Origin: Spirochaetota bacterium
GTDB taxonomy: Bacteria > Spirochaetota > UBA4802 > JAFGJZ01
DNA: 33,947 nt
NCBI GenBank assembly: GCA_016928815.1
Contig: JAFGJZ010000071.1
Coordinates: 1-33,947 of the forward strand
Direction: 5' to 3'
Below, in pieces: positions 7,893-16,045 of the stretch. The first letter of the stretch is position 1; each line of letters starts with the position of its first letter. The position numbers and the translations under genes are program-made. Below the pieces are notes generated by a model. It saw nothing but the letters and a program-made list of their open reading frames with translations, was not told where the DNA came from and ran no database searches.

Positions 7893-8539
7893 CAATTGCC
7901 GGAATTATTGAACCGCTTGTACTCGGATTTTCGACAGGTACATGGTGTGTAATGTATTGTGCACCTGTACTTCTGCCTTTTTTAACGGCTCGTGAAGGTC
8001 TTAATCAGAAACGTAATATTCAGCTTATCGGGCTTTTCCTTGGGGGACGTCTGTTTGCATATGTCTTACTAGGACTGTGTCTTGGAGCTGCAGGTCTTCT
8101 TGTGATGGAGTTTTTTGATCCTGTTCTTGCAAGGCGAATCTCATACGTTGCATATATTTTCTGCGGTATTGTTCTGCTGTTGAGCGGTTTCCGCAGACAT
8201 ATCTGTAATTCCGGAAAAAAATGTTTTTCGGTGGTAAAGGCTGCATCGGGTGATCCAATGACAGCTCTTTTTTCCGGCATCTGTGTCGGCTTTCATATCT
8301 GTCCGCCGTTCTGGACCGCTGCTGTGCGGTCCGCTGCAATCGGGAATCCCTTAGCAGGCTCGATATATTTCTTACTTTTCTATGCGGGAACTTTGCCGTT
8401 TTTTCTCCCGCTGCTCGGTATTCCGTTTTTTAATAATCGTTTCCCGGGATTCCGTAAAATTGCTCACATGACACAAGTACTTATCGGTGCATACTTTCTG
8501 ATTTTCGCCGGTCTGATACCATTTATTTTCAGGAGATAA
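7889..8539 (+). CDS. CcdA/SafE (UreH-like) polytopic membrane protein
   Basis: A 216-residue protein with about six membrane helices. GFSTGTWCVMYCAPVLLPFL (Cys 20 and 24) and, in the second half, GICVGFHICPPFWTA (Cys 132 and 138, followed by Pro-Pro) form the two-fold pattern of the DsbD/CcdA-related family often labelled sulfite exporter TauE/SafE or UreH-domain. CcdA-type members carry reducing equivalents across the inner membrane through such Cys pairs; others move metals or small anions. Placed directly before a polyferredoxin, a thiol or electron relay is the more likely role, but this is inference. The ATGA overlap with the TPR gene and a four-base gap to the next indicate co-translation. 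Confidence 0.72.
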   Translation: MTIAGIIEPLVLGFSTGTWCVMYCAPVLLPFLTAREGLNQKRNIQLIGLFLGGRLFAYVLLGLCLGAAGLLVMEFFDPVLARRISYVAYIFCGIVLLLSGFRRHICNSGKKCFSVVKAASGDPMTALFSGICVGFHICPPFWTAAVRSAAIGNPLAGSIYFLLFYAGTLPFFLPLLGIPFFNNRFPGFRKIAHMTQVLIGAYFLIFAGLIPFIFRR

Positions 8540-8543
8540 TGTA

Positions 8544-9698
8544 ATGGCGGTTAAAATATTTTTCAGTTTGTGCATGTCAGCGGTTGTTTATTTTTTTATC
8601 GTTGCAGGAAAGTCATCACCTGCTGAATGGATATATGCAGGATTTCTCATGGTACTGTTTGTTCAGATGATCAGGACAGGTGATTTTTCAAAATACCGGC
8701 GAATTTTTCAGTTTACATTTGCATTTCTATTTGCCATTTCGTTCATCGGTATTCTTTATGATGAACGCGGCAGTATGGCTATAGCAGAAGATTCAATACA
8801 GAATTCGGAAATTCCTTTCTGTCACATTACCATACCACTGACAATGCTGCCGTACTTTATTACGAAGACAGTTATATTTCCAGCACGGATTATAGGACAT
8901 TTTGCATCTGTTATTAGTATGCTTCTTATCTGGTTTATCGTTACAATTACCATCGGGCGCGGATGGTGCAGCTGGGTCTGCTTTTACGGCGGATGGGAGG
9001 ATGGTGTTTCCAGATTGTCCAAAAAAACACGTTTCAGACTGCTATCGTATAATAAAGATATAAGGGCTTTTCAATTTGCATTTCTTTTTTTTATCATACT
9101 TGTTTCATTTGCATTTCTATCCTCAGTTTACTGTGAATGGTTCTGTCCGTTTAAAATCGTTACTGAATTTTCTCAAATAACCGATATTCCAGGTTTAATA
9201 GCAACAGTAATGTTTATAGGTCTGTTTCTTGGCCTTGTTATTGTCATGCCGTTTTTGACAAGGAAAAGATTTCAGTGTGTATCATTCTGTCCATTTGGAG
9301 CTTTTCAGTCTTTTGCGGATAGATTAAGTTCTTTCCGCATTTCAATCGATACGGATAAATGCAGCGGCTGTATGAAATGTGCTTCATCCTGTCCATTCTG
9401 TGCAATTGATAAGGATACGATCACAGGAAAAAAAGGAAGGCCGGAAATCACCTGCGCGAAATGCGGTGAGTGCATTGCGGTGTGTCCTGAAAAAGCAATA
9501 AGTTATCAGTTCTCATTTGTAAGGAAAGGATGCTCAGGACCTGAGGCTGAAAGCAAAACAGGTGAAATAATTCAGATGTTTCTTGAACCTGGAACATTGT
9601 TTCTATTTTCTGCTTTTACTTTCAGCGTAATTATATCCAGTAAATTCGGTCCGGATGCACTCATGCGGATATTTTCAATATTTACAGGAGGACTATGA
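8544..9698 (+). CDS. NapH/CcoG-like membrane polyferredoxin (4Fe-4S)
   Basis: A 384-residue protein with about six membrane segments. Cys pairs typical of the NapH/NosR/CcoG polyferredoxin fold lie at 142/146 (GRGWCSWVCFYGG), 197/201 (CEWFCPF) and 245/249 (CVSFCPFGAF). Two classical ferredoxin motifs follow: Cys 273/276/279/283 (CSGCMKCASSCP) and 304/307/310/314 (CAKCGECIAVCP), which can hold two [4Fe-4S] clusters on one face of the inner membrane. A C-terminal hydrophobic segment follows. The family passes electrons between quinol or cytoplasmic donors and periplasmic partners. The start has AGGAG at 8531-8535. There is no heme motif and no nap or nos gene nearby, so the acceptor is unknown. 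Confidence 0.88.
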   Translation: MAVKIFFSLCMSAVVYFFIVAGKSSPAEWIYAGFLMVLFVQMIRTGDFSKYRRIFQFTFAFLFAISFIGILYDERGSMAIAEDSIQNSEIPFCHITIPLTMLPYFITKTVIFPARIIGHFASVISMLLIWFIVTITIGRGWCSWVCFYGGWEDGVSRLSKKTRFRLLSYNKDIRAFQFAFLFFIILVSFAFLSSVYCEWFCPFKIVTEFSQITDIPGLIATVMFIGLFLGLVIVMPFLTRKRFQCVSFCPFGAFQSFADRLSSFRISIDTDKCSGCMKCASSCPFCAIDKDTITGKKGRPEITCAKCGECIAVCPEKAISYQFSFVRKGCSGPEAESKTGEIIQMFLEPGTLFLFSAFTFSVIISSKFGPDALMRIFSIFTGGL

Positions 9699-11236
9699 TG
9701 AAAAATAAAAAATCCGGATATTATGTTCATGCAGTTTTTATATTTCTTACAGCTGTTTTTGGTATATCATCATTTTTTATATTCAGCGATATCATCGGAC
9801 GGTCACTCCAGTCTGTAATTAAACTGAAGACTGATCCGTCTTTTACCGGCGGAAGAATTGCTGCCGTATTTTATGATCCTGTCGGTGATGATCATGGATA
9901 CGGCGGACTGTCATATCCTGTGAGTAAAAATTTTCCGGCAGGTGCGCTTGATCTTGTGAGGTACACTGTTCACGAACCGGTGTACAATGCGCAATGGTCA
10001 AAACTGTCTGATTACTGGCAGATTGATCTGGAATTCACCGGGTCATTACGGTATGGAAGAAACATCAGAATTTACATTGATGCTGACGGAAATAGCCAGG
10101 GGGCATTACAGACAAAAACCGAGTTTGCTGAAGGAGTTGAGTTTGATGCTTCCTTTCCATGGGATTATGTTCTCTCAATTCAAAACAATGAAGGTACTCT
10201 TCAGTCAGCTGACGGGTTACTTATTGTTCAGCTTAATGTTGTACAGACTGATCATTATAAAAAGTTAGCTGTCCGTATTCCTCTTGAAAACCATTTGCTG
10301 CAGACACTGTATTCAATAGATGTTACACGTCACTATGTTTGTGTAGGCGGATGGTCTCCTGCCGGCCGTGATGGATTCCTTGATGTTTCTGAATCAGCAT
10401 TTACTCCGAAACTTTTTGATATTCTTGTGCCTGACGGTAAAACTCAGGAACAGGTGCTTTCTGCATGGAATGAAGATACTTTTGAAGTTCCTGTTTTATA
10501 TCCGGTTGCTGTCATCATGAAAGCGTCATTGGAAAAAAGTCAGCTGAATTCTGCTGAAGAATCGGATGAACTACAAAAAAAACTTGAACTTGCAGCAGCA
10601 AAAAAGTCCGGGGAAATTCTGAAAAATTCTACTGAAGCATATGAAGCTGCAGTACGGGAATCACCTCAGGATATGGAAAAAATTGCAGTTGCTGCATTCA
10701 ATGCTGAAAAATATGATGAGGCTGAAAAACTTTTTGACCAGCTTCTTATGAAGAATCCGGATTCTGCAAATGCATCAGCATATAAAGGTTCGCTTATTGC
10801 GTTAAGAAGCAGTAAGGCATCGCCGTTAAGAGCAGTTGACATGGTTGCCGAATCTTACCGGTATCTTGACCGCAGTATCAGTCTTGCAGATGATCCGGCG
10901 GAACTTATTACTGCGTTTCTTAACCGCGGAAATGTTTCGAAAGCCGTACCGGATATTGTTTTCGGAAAAGCGTTACAGGGGGCTGGAGACTTTCTGGCTG
11001 CCGGAAATGAATTTAAAAAACTTGCAGCATCAGGAACAGATGATAGAAAAAATTATCTAAATTCAGCCGCTTCTGCATATTGCAATGCAGCTATATGTTT
11101 TGAAATTGCCGGTAAAAAAGAAGAGGCCGGAACCTGGTTTAGAGAAGCTGATCGCATGACTGCAGACCTGGATTTCGAAGAGACTTCAGAAGTACGTCTT
11201 ATGGTTTTACGTTATTTCAAAAAGGTTGACAGGTAA
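9698..11236 (+). CDS. Membrane-anchored glucodextranase-C-like and TPR protein
   Basis: A 512-residue protein. One N-terminal membrane helix (YYVHAVFIFLTAVFGISSFFIF) anchors a periplasmic region. Residues about 55-250 (FYDPVGDDHGYGGLSYP, FPAGALDLVRYTVHE, RIYIDADGNSQG) resemble the C-terminal binding-module family of glucodextranase, a beta-sandwich found on secreted or membrane proteins. Residues about 275-510 are Ala/Glu/Lys-rich helices with TPR signatures (AVAAFNAEKYDEAEKLFDQLLMKNPDSANA, and AGKKEEAGTWFREADRM). I prefer the second ATG (9698), six bases after AGGAGG; the first at 9695 is only three bases away. The gene overlaps the polyferredoxin stop, ends the operon, and no hairpin terminator is evident after it. 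Confidence 0.72.
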   Translation: MKNKKSGYYVHAVFIFLTAVFGISSFFIFSDIIGRSLQSVIKLKTDPSFTGGRIAAVFYDPVGDDHGYGGLSYPVSKNFPAGALDLVRYTVHEPVYNAQWSKLSDYWQIDLEFTGSLRYGRNIRIYIDADGNSQGALQTKTEFAEGVEFDASFPWDYVLSIQNNEGTLQSADGLLIVQLNVVQTDHYKKLAVRIPLENHLLQTLYSIDVTRHYVCVGGWSPAGRDGFLDVSESAFTPKLFDILVPDGKTQEQVLSAWNEDTFEVPVLYPVAVIMKASLEKSQLNSAEESDELQKKLELAAAKKSGEILKNSTEAYEAAVRESPQDMEKIAVAAFNAEKYDEAEKLFDQLLMKNPDSANASAYKGSLIALRSSKASPLRAVDMVAESYRYLDRSISLADDPAELITAFLNRGNVSKAVPDIVFGKALQGAGDFLAAGNEFKKLAASGTDDRKNYLNSAASAYCNAAICFEIAGKKEEAGTWFREADRMTADLDFEETSEVRLMVLRYFKKVDR

Positions 11237-11435
11237 AAAGTGTTTGTTTTCTGATTTTATTTTCAAATGGGAGCATAGACGAAACGTTAATTGTTTTTTT
11301 CTCATTTCTTTAATTAAATCTTTAACGTTAATCGGTTACATTTTGTATGAGTATTTTCGGAGCAGGCACTCGAATAGCATGATCATGGTAAAATTTTGAA
11401 AACACAGTTTTAAGTATTATCTGAATTAATAATAA

Positions 11436-11732
11436 TCATGTGATATCCCTGTTTCCCATTGATTCGAGGGAGATGATAATTGCGGCAGAATCTGCTTCAT
11501 GTGCTTCTTCGCAGATTGATTGTTCACCGCATGATTTCCTGAAATTTTTTCTTACAATTCGAATAAATCTGTTCTGCTTCAGTGTTTCCAGTATCGGCCA
11601 AAGGACACATGATTGTACGTTAAATTTCAGTTCAAGGTTCTCGGCAGTGCACATCCGGCTGATTGACAGATATTCACGGATTTTGTTATGAAGCAGTGAG
11701 GATTCTGTGTCGCCGGTTAATTGAACAGCCAT
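11436..11732 (-). CDS. FeoC-like paralogue with reduced Cys cluster
   Basis: A 98-residue protein clearly related to the FeoC-like protein at 2331-2597. It shares the blocks YLSISRMCTAENLELKF, LWPILETL, RIVRKN and the tail AAIIISLES. The region that holds CxxxCxxCxxxC there is here SCGEQSICEE, with only two Cys, so a four-Cys Fe-S site is not conserved in place (other Cys occur at RMC and QSC). The start has AAAGGTG upstream. It is a single gene with its own copy of the conserved upstream module at 11875-11925. It may be a metal-insensitive or antagonistic version of the first regulator. Confidence 0.7.
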   Translation of the reverse strand: MAVQLTGDTESSLLHNKIREYLSISRMCTAENLELKFNVQSCVLWPILETLKQNRFIRIVRKNFRKSCGEQSICEEAHEADSAAIIISLESMGNRDIT

Positions 11733-12120
11733 GTTGTTACACCTTTCATTAAATAGCAGAATATAGTTTTCTTTCTCAGTATACCGTATCCGGTTAAATG
11801 TTCCCGGATAGCGGCAGAAATACAGATACTTGAATATGCTTATAGATAAGATAAAAAGTAAAATTATGCTATCTGGTCAATATTTTTCACTTTAATGGTA
11901 CTTAATCCGGGAAAAGTTTACATTGATGACATAAATAAATTATTATCATGGTAATAATAATGAGGAATGATTGAGAGTCGTATTATAGTATAACAGATTA
12001 TTGGAATATACCTTCCGCTATTGAAATATATTAATACTGTCACCATGGCGTATAATTATCATAATTATAAAATCATGAATATTATTAAACAAAGCCGGAA
12101 TTGATATTTTAAAAGAAATT
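11733..12120. other. Intergenic region upstream of the second FeoC-like gene
   Basis: No coding frame. It holds the conserved module at 11875-11925 and, further out, an AT-only perfect palindrome TATAATTAT-C-ATAATTATA at 12051-12069, 51 bases past the stop of the secreted protein gene at 12121. The palindrome lacks GC pairs and a T-run, so it is a poor terminator. Confidence 0.5.
11875..11925 (-). promoter_or_regulatory. Second copy of the FeoC-associated regulatory module
   Basis: On the minus strand CAATGTAAACTTT (11925-11913) is followed after 32 bases by TTGACC (11880-11875) and, six bases on, CATAAT. The sequence between is not conserved, while the anchors and spacing match the module at 3256-3306 exactly. 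The gene start is about 143 bases downstream, leaving a longer leader than at the first copy. Confidence 0.6.
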
Positions 12121-12693
12121 TTATTTATTCAAAACTACACTGTTATATAACAGATATGTATTCAGAACAATGGATTTCCAGTCTTCATCATTAAATTGCT
12201 CATTATATATCAGTTTTACTGATATTACATAGGTTTCTTTATTTGCTTTATCGTAGTAAAAACCTGCTGTCGCATTACCTGATATGAGCCCCCGGCCGAA
12301 TAGTATCGTCATTTTATCAGCTTGACTTTTGTCATCTTTCGTCCATTCGTCAGCCTCAAATGGTTCGGAACTGAAATCTGATTTTTTAGCTTTTGAAATC
12401 AGATTTTCGTAGCTGTTGATTTTATCCGGTATTACGGAAATTATAATCAGCAGTGTAAAACATGATTCAGGATCGGAACAGTTAGCCATGAATGCCGTTA
12501 CCGGATATTTATCCTGTTTGTGAATCTGATCAGAACGATTGCACGATGAAGGTATATTAATTGAAATGTTTTTTACTTTCTGCTGTGTTTTAGGGAAAAA
12601 AGAAATACCGCGGAAATTTTTTTTCAAATCAGGTTCTGCCGCCATTAGTGAAATTGAAAGCAGTAAAAATAGAATTATCGAAGTTTTTTTCAT
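12121..12693 (-). CDS. Exported protein of unknown function
   Basis: A 190-residue protein with a Sec signal (MKKTSIILFLLLSISLMAA). The mature part has three or more Cys (CNRSD, NCSDPESCF), a strand-rich core (FTLLIIISVIPDK) and a C-terminal segment (ETYVISVKLIYNEQF, then DWKSIVLNTYLLYNSV) reminiscent of small secreted proteins that report PsbP/Mog1-like folds. I do not recognise the family with confidence. The second ATG (12693) is chosen because GGAG lies five bases before it; the first lies only two bases away. It is monocistronic by spacing. Confidence 0.65.
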   Translation of the reverse strand: MKKTSIILFLLLSISLMAAEPDLKKNFRGISFFPKTQQKVKNISINIPSSCNRSDQIHKQDKYPVTAFMANCSDPESCFTLLIIISVIPDKINSYENLISKAKKSDFSSEPFEADEWTKDDKSQADKMTILFGRGLISGNATAGFYYDKANKETYVISVKLIYNEQFNDEDWKSIVLNTYLLYNSVVLNK

Positions 12694-12890
12694 CATATCT
12701 CCAAAAGATTGAATTAAATTTTAAGCCAAAAAAATTATATGATATATATTTTTAATTTATTTTCAAGTTTTAATTATCGGAAAGTGGGATTTACGGAATC
12801 GGGTTTATTAAAATCAGGTTTCTATATATTGTTTTTGACTTTTATGTCAGGTGCTGTATATTTGATAAAACTTTTAATATGTGGTGAATA

Positions 12891-13661
12891 ATGGAAACTA
12901 AAGATGAAATTACGCACAACTGGCTGCCGCGGTATACAGGGACGGCTCTTGAGGATTTCGGCGAATATATATTACTGACCAATTTTTCTAATTATGTTGA
13001 AAATTTTGCTAAAAAGTTCGGCGTTGAAGTAATAGGTCATGACAGGCCCATGCAGACTGCAACAGCCAATGATATAACCATCATAAATTTCGGAATGGGC
13101 AGTGCAATGGCAGCCACTGTTATGGATCTATTGTCGGCGATTAAACCTAAAGCGGCTCTGTTTCTCGGTAAATGCGGAGCGCTTAAACCGCAGATTAAAC
13201 TCGGAGATATAATAATGCCGATTGCTGCTATCAGAGGTGAGGGTACCAGTAATGATTATCTTCCTATTGAAGTCCCGGCTCTGCCGTCTTTCAGACTCCA
13301 GCAGGCAGTTTCTGCAATGATTAAAAAACAGAAACTGGATTACTGGACGGGGACAATTTATACAACCAACAGAAGGGTATGGGAACATGATAATGATTTT
13401 AAAGCCTATTTGAAAAAAATACGGGCGGCAGCGATAGATATGGAGACTGCAACAATTTTTATTGTCGGATTTGCGAACAAAATACCGCACGGGGCACTGC
13501 TTCTTGTTTCAGATAATCCCATGACTCCTGACGGCATTAAGACTGAAGAAAGTGATAAAGCCGTTACAAGGAATTTTTCAGAAATGCATCTTGAGATAGG
13601 AATTGAAGCACTGCTTGAACTTATTAATTCCGGAGAGTCTGTCAAACACATGAGGTATTAG
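12891..13661 (+). CDS. amn: AMP nucleosidase-like (MTA/SAH nucleosidase superfamily)
   Basis: A 256-residue purine/uridine phosphorylase superfamily enzyme. Visible motifs are the phosphate/nucleoside fold NFGMGSAMAATVMDLL (67-81), FLGKCGAL (91-98), GDIIMPIAAIRGEGTS (105-120), the substrate site AIDMETATIF (181-190) and VSDNP (206-210, with the catalytic-type Asp 208). Length and the N-terminus (HNWLPRYTGTALEDFGEYILLTNF) match the short AMN-like family annotated as AMP nucleosidase, which hydrolyses AMP to adenine and ribose 5-phosphate, in contrast to the about 480-residue enterobacterial Amn. The start follows GTGGTGAA. It stands alone. The exact substrate could be another purine nucleotide or nucleoside. 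Confidence 0.85.
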   Translation: METKDEITHNWLPRYTGTALEDFGEYILLTNFSNYVENFAKKFGVEVIGHDRPMQTATANDITIINFGMGSAMAATVMDLLSAIKPKAALFLGKCGALKPQIKLGDIIMPIAAIRGEGTSNDYLPIEVPALPSFRLQQAVSAMIKKQKLDYWTGTIYTTNRRVWEHDNDFKAYLKKIRAAAIDMETATIFIVGFANKIPHGALLLVSDNPMTPDGIKTEESDKAVTRNFSEMHLEIGIEALLELINSGESVKHMRY

Positions 13662-13829
13662 GAATAAGTCGAAAGTTGAAAGTGGATGACACACCTGCAT
13701 CTTGACATTTCTGGAAGACTCATTGTGATTTTCAATTAGTAGGTTGGAAGTTCACATCAGATATCCAATTTATACAGAAGCAGATTGAATGATACAATAC
13801 ATAAAAAGAATAAAGAAATATAAAATCTT

Positions 13830-14696
13830 ATGATAAAAACTAAACTTAATAGTAATGATGAACTTCCGCTTACATGTTCACGGAGAGGAACCTGCTGTCA
13901 CGGAAAAATTGTCAGATTGAATCCATGGGAACTTAAATGTCTGGCAGAAGTGAAGAATCTCACTCCCGGGAAATTCCGTGAGCTTTACTGTGAATACGGA
14001 GGAATCATACTGAAATTTGACGGAGCAGCAGGATGGAAAAATCAGCCTGCCTGCAGTCAGTATTCAGGGAATTCCGGATGCAGTGTACATGGTGCACGTC
14101 CGTTATCCTGCCGTCTGTATCCGCTCGGCCGGAAAATACAAAGCGGGACTTCCGGTTATTTCTATAACGGAAGTGAATTCCCGTGCCTGGACGGATGTCC
14201 TGAGGTGTCAGGGCTTCCTCATTTGACGGTTGATGAATATCTTAGAGGTCAGAATGCAGACAGGTTCGAAACGGCACAGGACTCATATCTTGAACTGATG
14301 CAGAACATTGCTGATGTCGCATTCATGCTTCTTCTTGATACAGGACTCGCCGGGTCAGATAATAGAGAAACTTTACGGCTCTGGAGAAAAGCGGGCAGTG
14401 AGTCTCCCGCAGAATTGGCTGAGCATATAGGTTCTGAGTGGGTCGACTTTCTGATGATTCCGGAAATCAGCACTGATACAGGTAACCCGGTTTCATTTAT
14501 TAAAAAACATTATGACTTACTGCAGAAAAAGGCGCAGGATAATTTTGAAGATCTTCAGACAGATAATCAATTCCATGAAGCATCTGTTCTAATGATGAGA
14601 CTGGCGCTCTTTCTCTCGCACGGAATCGGCGCCGATACTGAAGGTCTTGCTGATCATTGGGTTAATACTGCCAAGAGCCACGGAGCAGTTGATTAG
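13830..14696 (+). CDS. YkgJ-family Cys-cluster protein
   Basis: A 288-residue protein. Cys 16, 22 and 23 (CSRRGTCC) with Cys 75, 84 and 94 (ACSQYSGNSGCSVHGARPLSCRLYP) give the YkgJ/Fe-S-oxidoreductase-like zinc or iron-sulfur cluster pattern (CxxxxxCC...C...CxxH...RPxxCRxYPL). Further Cys at 119 and 123 are in FPCLDGCPE. The C-terminal 150 residues are helical and not assigned. The biochemical role of this family is not established. No clear ribosome site precedes the ATG at 13830. It converges on the GH1 gene with only five bases between stops. Confidence 0.8.
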   Translation: MIKTKLNSNDELPLTCSRRGTCCHGKIVRLNPWELKCLAEVKNLTPGKFRELYCEYGGIILKFDGAAGWKNQPACSQYSGNSGCSVHGARPLSCRLYPLGRKIQSGTSGYFYNGSEFPCLDGCPEVSGLPHLTVDEYLRGQNADRFETAQDSYLELMQNIADVAFMLLLDTGLAGSDNRETLRLWRKAGSESPAELAEHIGSEWVDFLMIPEISTDTGNPVSFIKKHYDLLQKKAQDNFEDLQTDNQFHEASVLMMRLALFLSHGIGADTEGLADHWVNTAKSHGAVD

Positions 14697-14701
14697 AATG
14701 A

Positions 14702-16045
14702 TCAAACCCCGTTGTTTTTAATTACATCCGCGAAAAACTCCCCGCTTAGTTTTATTTTGCGTTCCTTCGTACGGTAATTTACCTTTATCAGTCCGAACCG
14801 TTTGCTGTAGCCGTGTGCCCATTCAAAATTATCCATTAACGACCAAGCATAATAACCTTTGAGATTACCGCCGTCCATGATCGCACGGGCGCACATTTCA
14901 AGATGAGATCTGAAGTATTCCAGGCGGTCTATATCCCAGACTTCGCCGTTTGTCCGGGTTTTGTCATTTGCTGCCATACCGTTTTCTGTGATATAGACCG
15001 GGATGTTTCCAAAATGATTTTTTGTGTTCATTACAGCCCAGTAGATACACTGCGGTGTGATGGTCCAGCCCATATCTGTACGCGGGAAATTATCAGGGTC
15101 TTCCAGCCGTTCCCATCCTCTTTCATTATCAGCGGCACGTACCGCCGGACCTGTATATATGTTGTATCCTATCATGTCCATGGGAGAGCTGATGATTTTC
15201 ATTTCTTCCTCAGTAAAGCCGGGAAGCACTTTTCTTTCTCTTATATAGGCTTCCTTATCATATTTACCTGTCATTACAGGAAATAGAATAGACTGATTCA
15301 TGTCATAAAAAGCCTTATGAACCGCAATGTGGTTTTCTTCAGTATCGATTACAGGCCATGGAGTCTGCAGGTTTTCAACAAGTCCTATTTCAGCATCAGG
15401 GCATTCCTCGCGGATTGCCTGCATTGCGAGTCCATGGGCAAGCAGGGCATTATGCATGGTCTGGTTACTGACGCTGATATCCTCATATCCTCCTGGTGCA
15501 TGCCTGTCATCATCATGTGCTACGGCGGTGAAGCAGATAATTTCATTAATAGTGAACCATTTTGTAACACGATCTCCGAAAGTTCGTGCGCAGAATCGTG
15601 CATAGTCGGCGAATATCCGGGAGAGTTTACTGCTTTTCCATCCACCGTATATATTCTGAAGATTCTGGGGAAGATCCCAGTGAAAAAGAGTAACAGCAGG
15701 CGTAATACCGGCTTCTATGAGACCATCAATGAGATTATTGTAAAAATTAATTCCCGCCTGATTGGGATTGCCATCTCCGTCAGGGAAAATTCTCGGCCAG
15801 GCGATTGAAAAACGGTAGGACTGAAGTCCGAGTTTTTTCATGAGAGATATGTCTTCCTTCCACAGATTATAGTGATCACATGATCCTTCGCCTGAATCGC
15901 CGTTTGTAATTTTACCCGGGCGTTCGCAGAAAGTATCCCAGACTGATCTGCCGCGTCCGCCTTCATCAGTAGCACCTTCTATCTGATAGGAAGCCGTTGC
16001 CGCTCCCCAGATGAAATTTTTAGGGAATTTAAATCTTTTTTTCAT
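14702..16045 (-). CDS. GH1 beta-glucosidase
   Basis: A 447-residue cytoplasmic glycoside hydrolase family 1 enzyme (usual length 440-480). It starts FIWGAATASYQIEGA, the family signature. The acid/base is Glu 168 in FTINEI (the usual NEP is NEI here) and the nucleophile is Glu 354 in YITENG. The end LMDNFEWAHGYSKRFGLIKVNY is also canonical. It retains beta-linked glucose from non-reducing ends. The gene overlaps the alpha-xylosidase gene by 17 bases and is the last gene of the LacI-controlled operon, so both enzymes should act on the same imported oligosaccharide. The ribosome site (AGAGA) is weak; coupling probably drives translation. Confidence 0.95.
   Translation of the reverse strand: MKKRFKFPKNFIWGAATASYQIEGATDEGGRGRSVWDTFCERPGKITNGDSGEGSCDHYNLWKEDISLMKKLGLQSYRFSIAWPRIFPDGDGNPNQAGINFYNNLIDGLIEAGITPAVTLFHWDLPQNLQNIYGGWKSSKLSRIFADYARFCARTFGDRVTKWFTINEIICFTAVAHDDDRHAPGGYEDISVSNQTMHNALLAHGLAMQAIREECPDAEIGLVENLQTPWPVIDTEENHIAVHKAFYDMNQSILFPVMTGKYDKEAYIRERKVLPGFTEEEMKIISSPMDMIGYNIYTGPAVRAADNERGWERLEDPDNFPRTDMGWTITPQCIYWAVMNTKNHFGNIPVYITENGMAANDKTRTNGEVWDIDRLEYFRSHLEMCARAIMDGGNLKGYYAWSLMDNFEWAHGYSKRFGLIKVNYRTKERKIKLSGEFFADVIKNNGV

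Noticed and set aside
11283..11332. Two AACGTTAAT direct repeats after the redox operon as a terminator
   Set aside because: They are direct repeats and do not form a GC stem.
15317..15808. 163-residue + strand frame within the GH1 gene
   Set aside because: Shadow frame; the GH1 gene with both catalytic Glu residues occupies the other strand.
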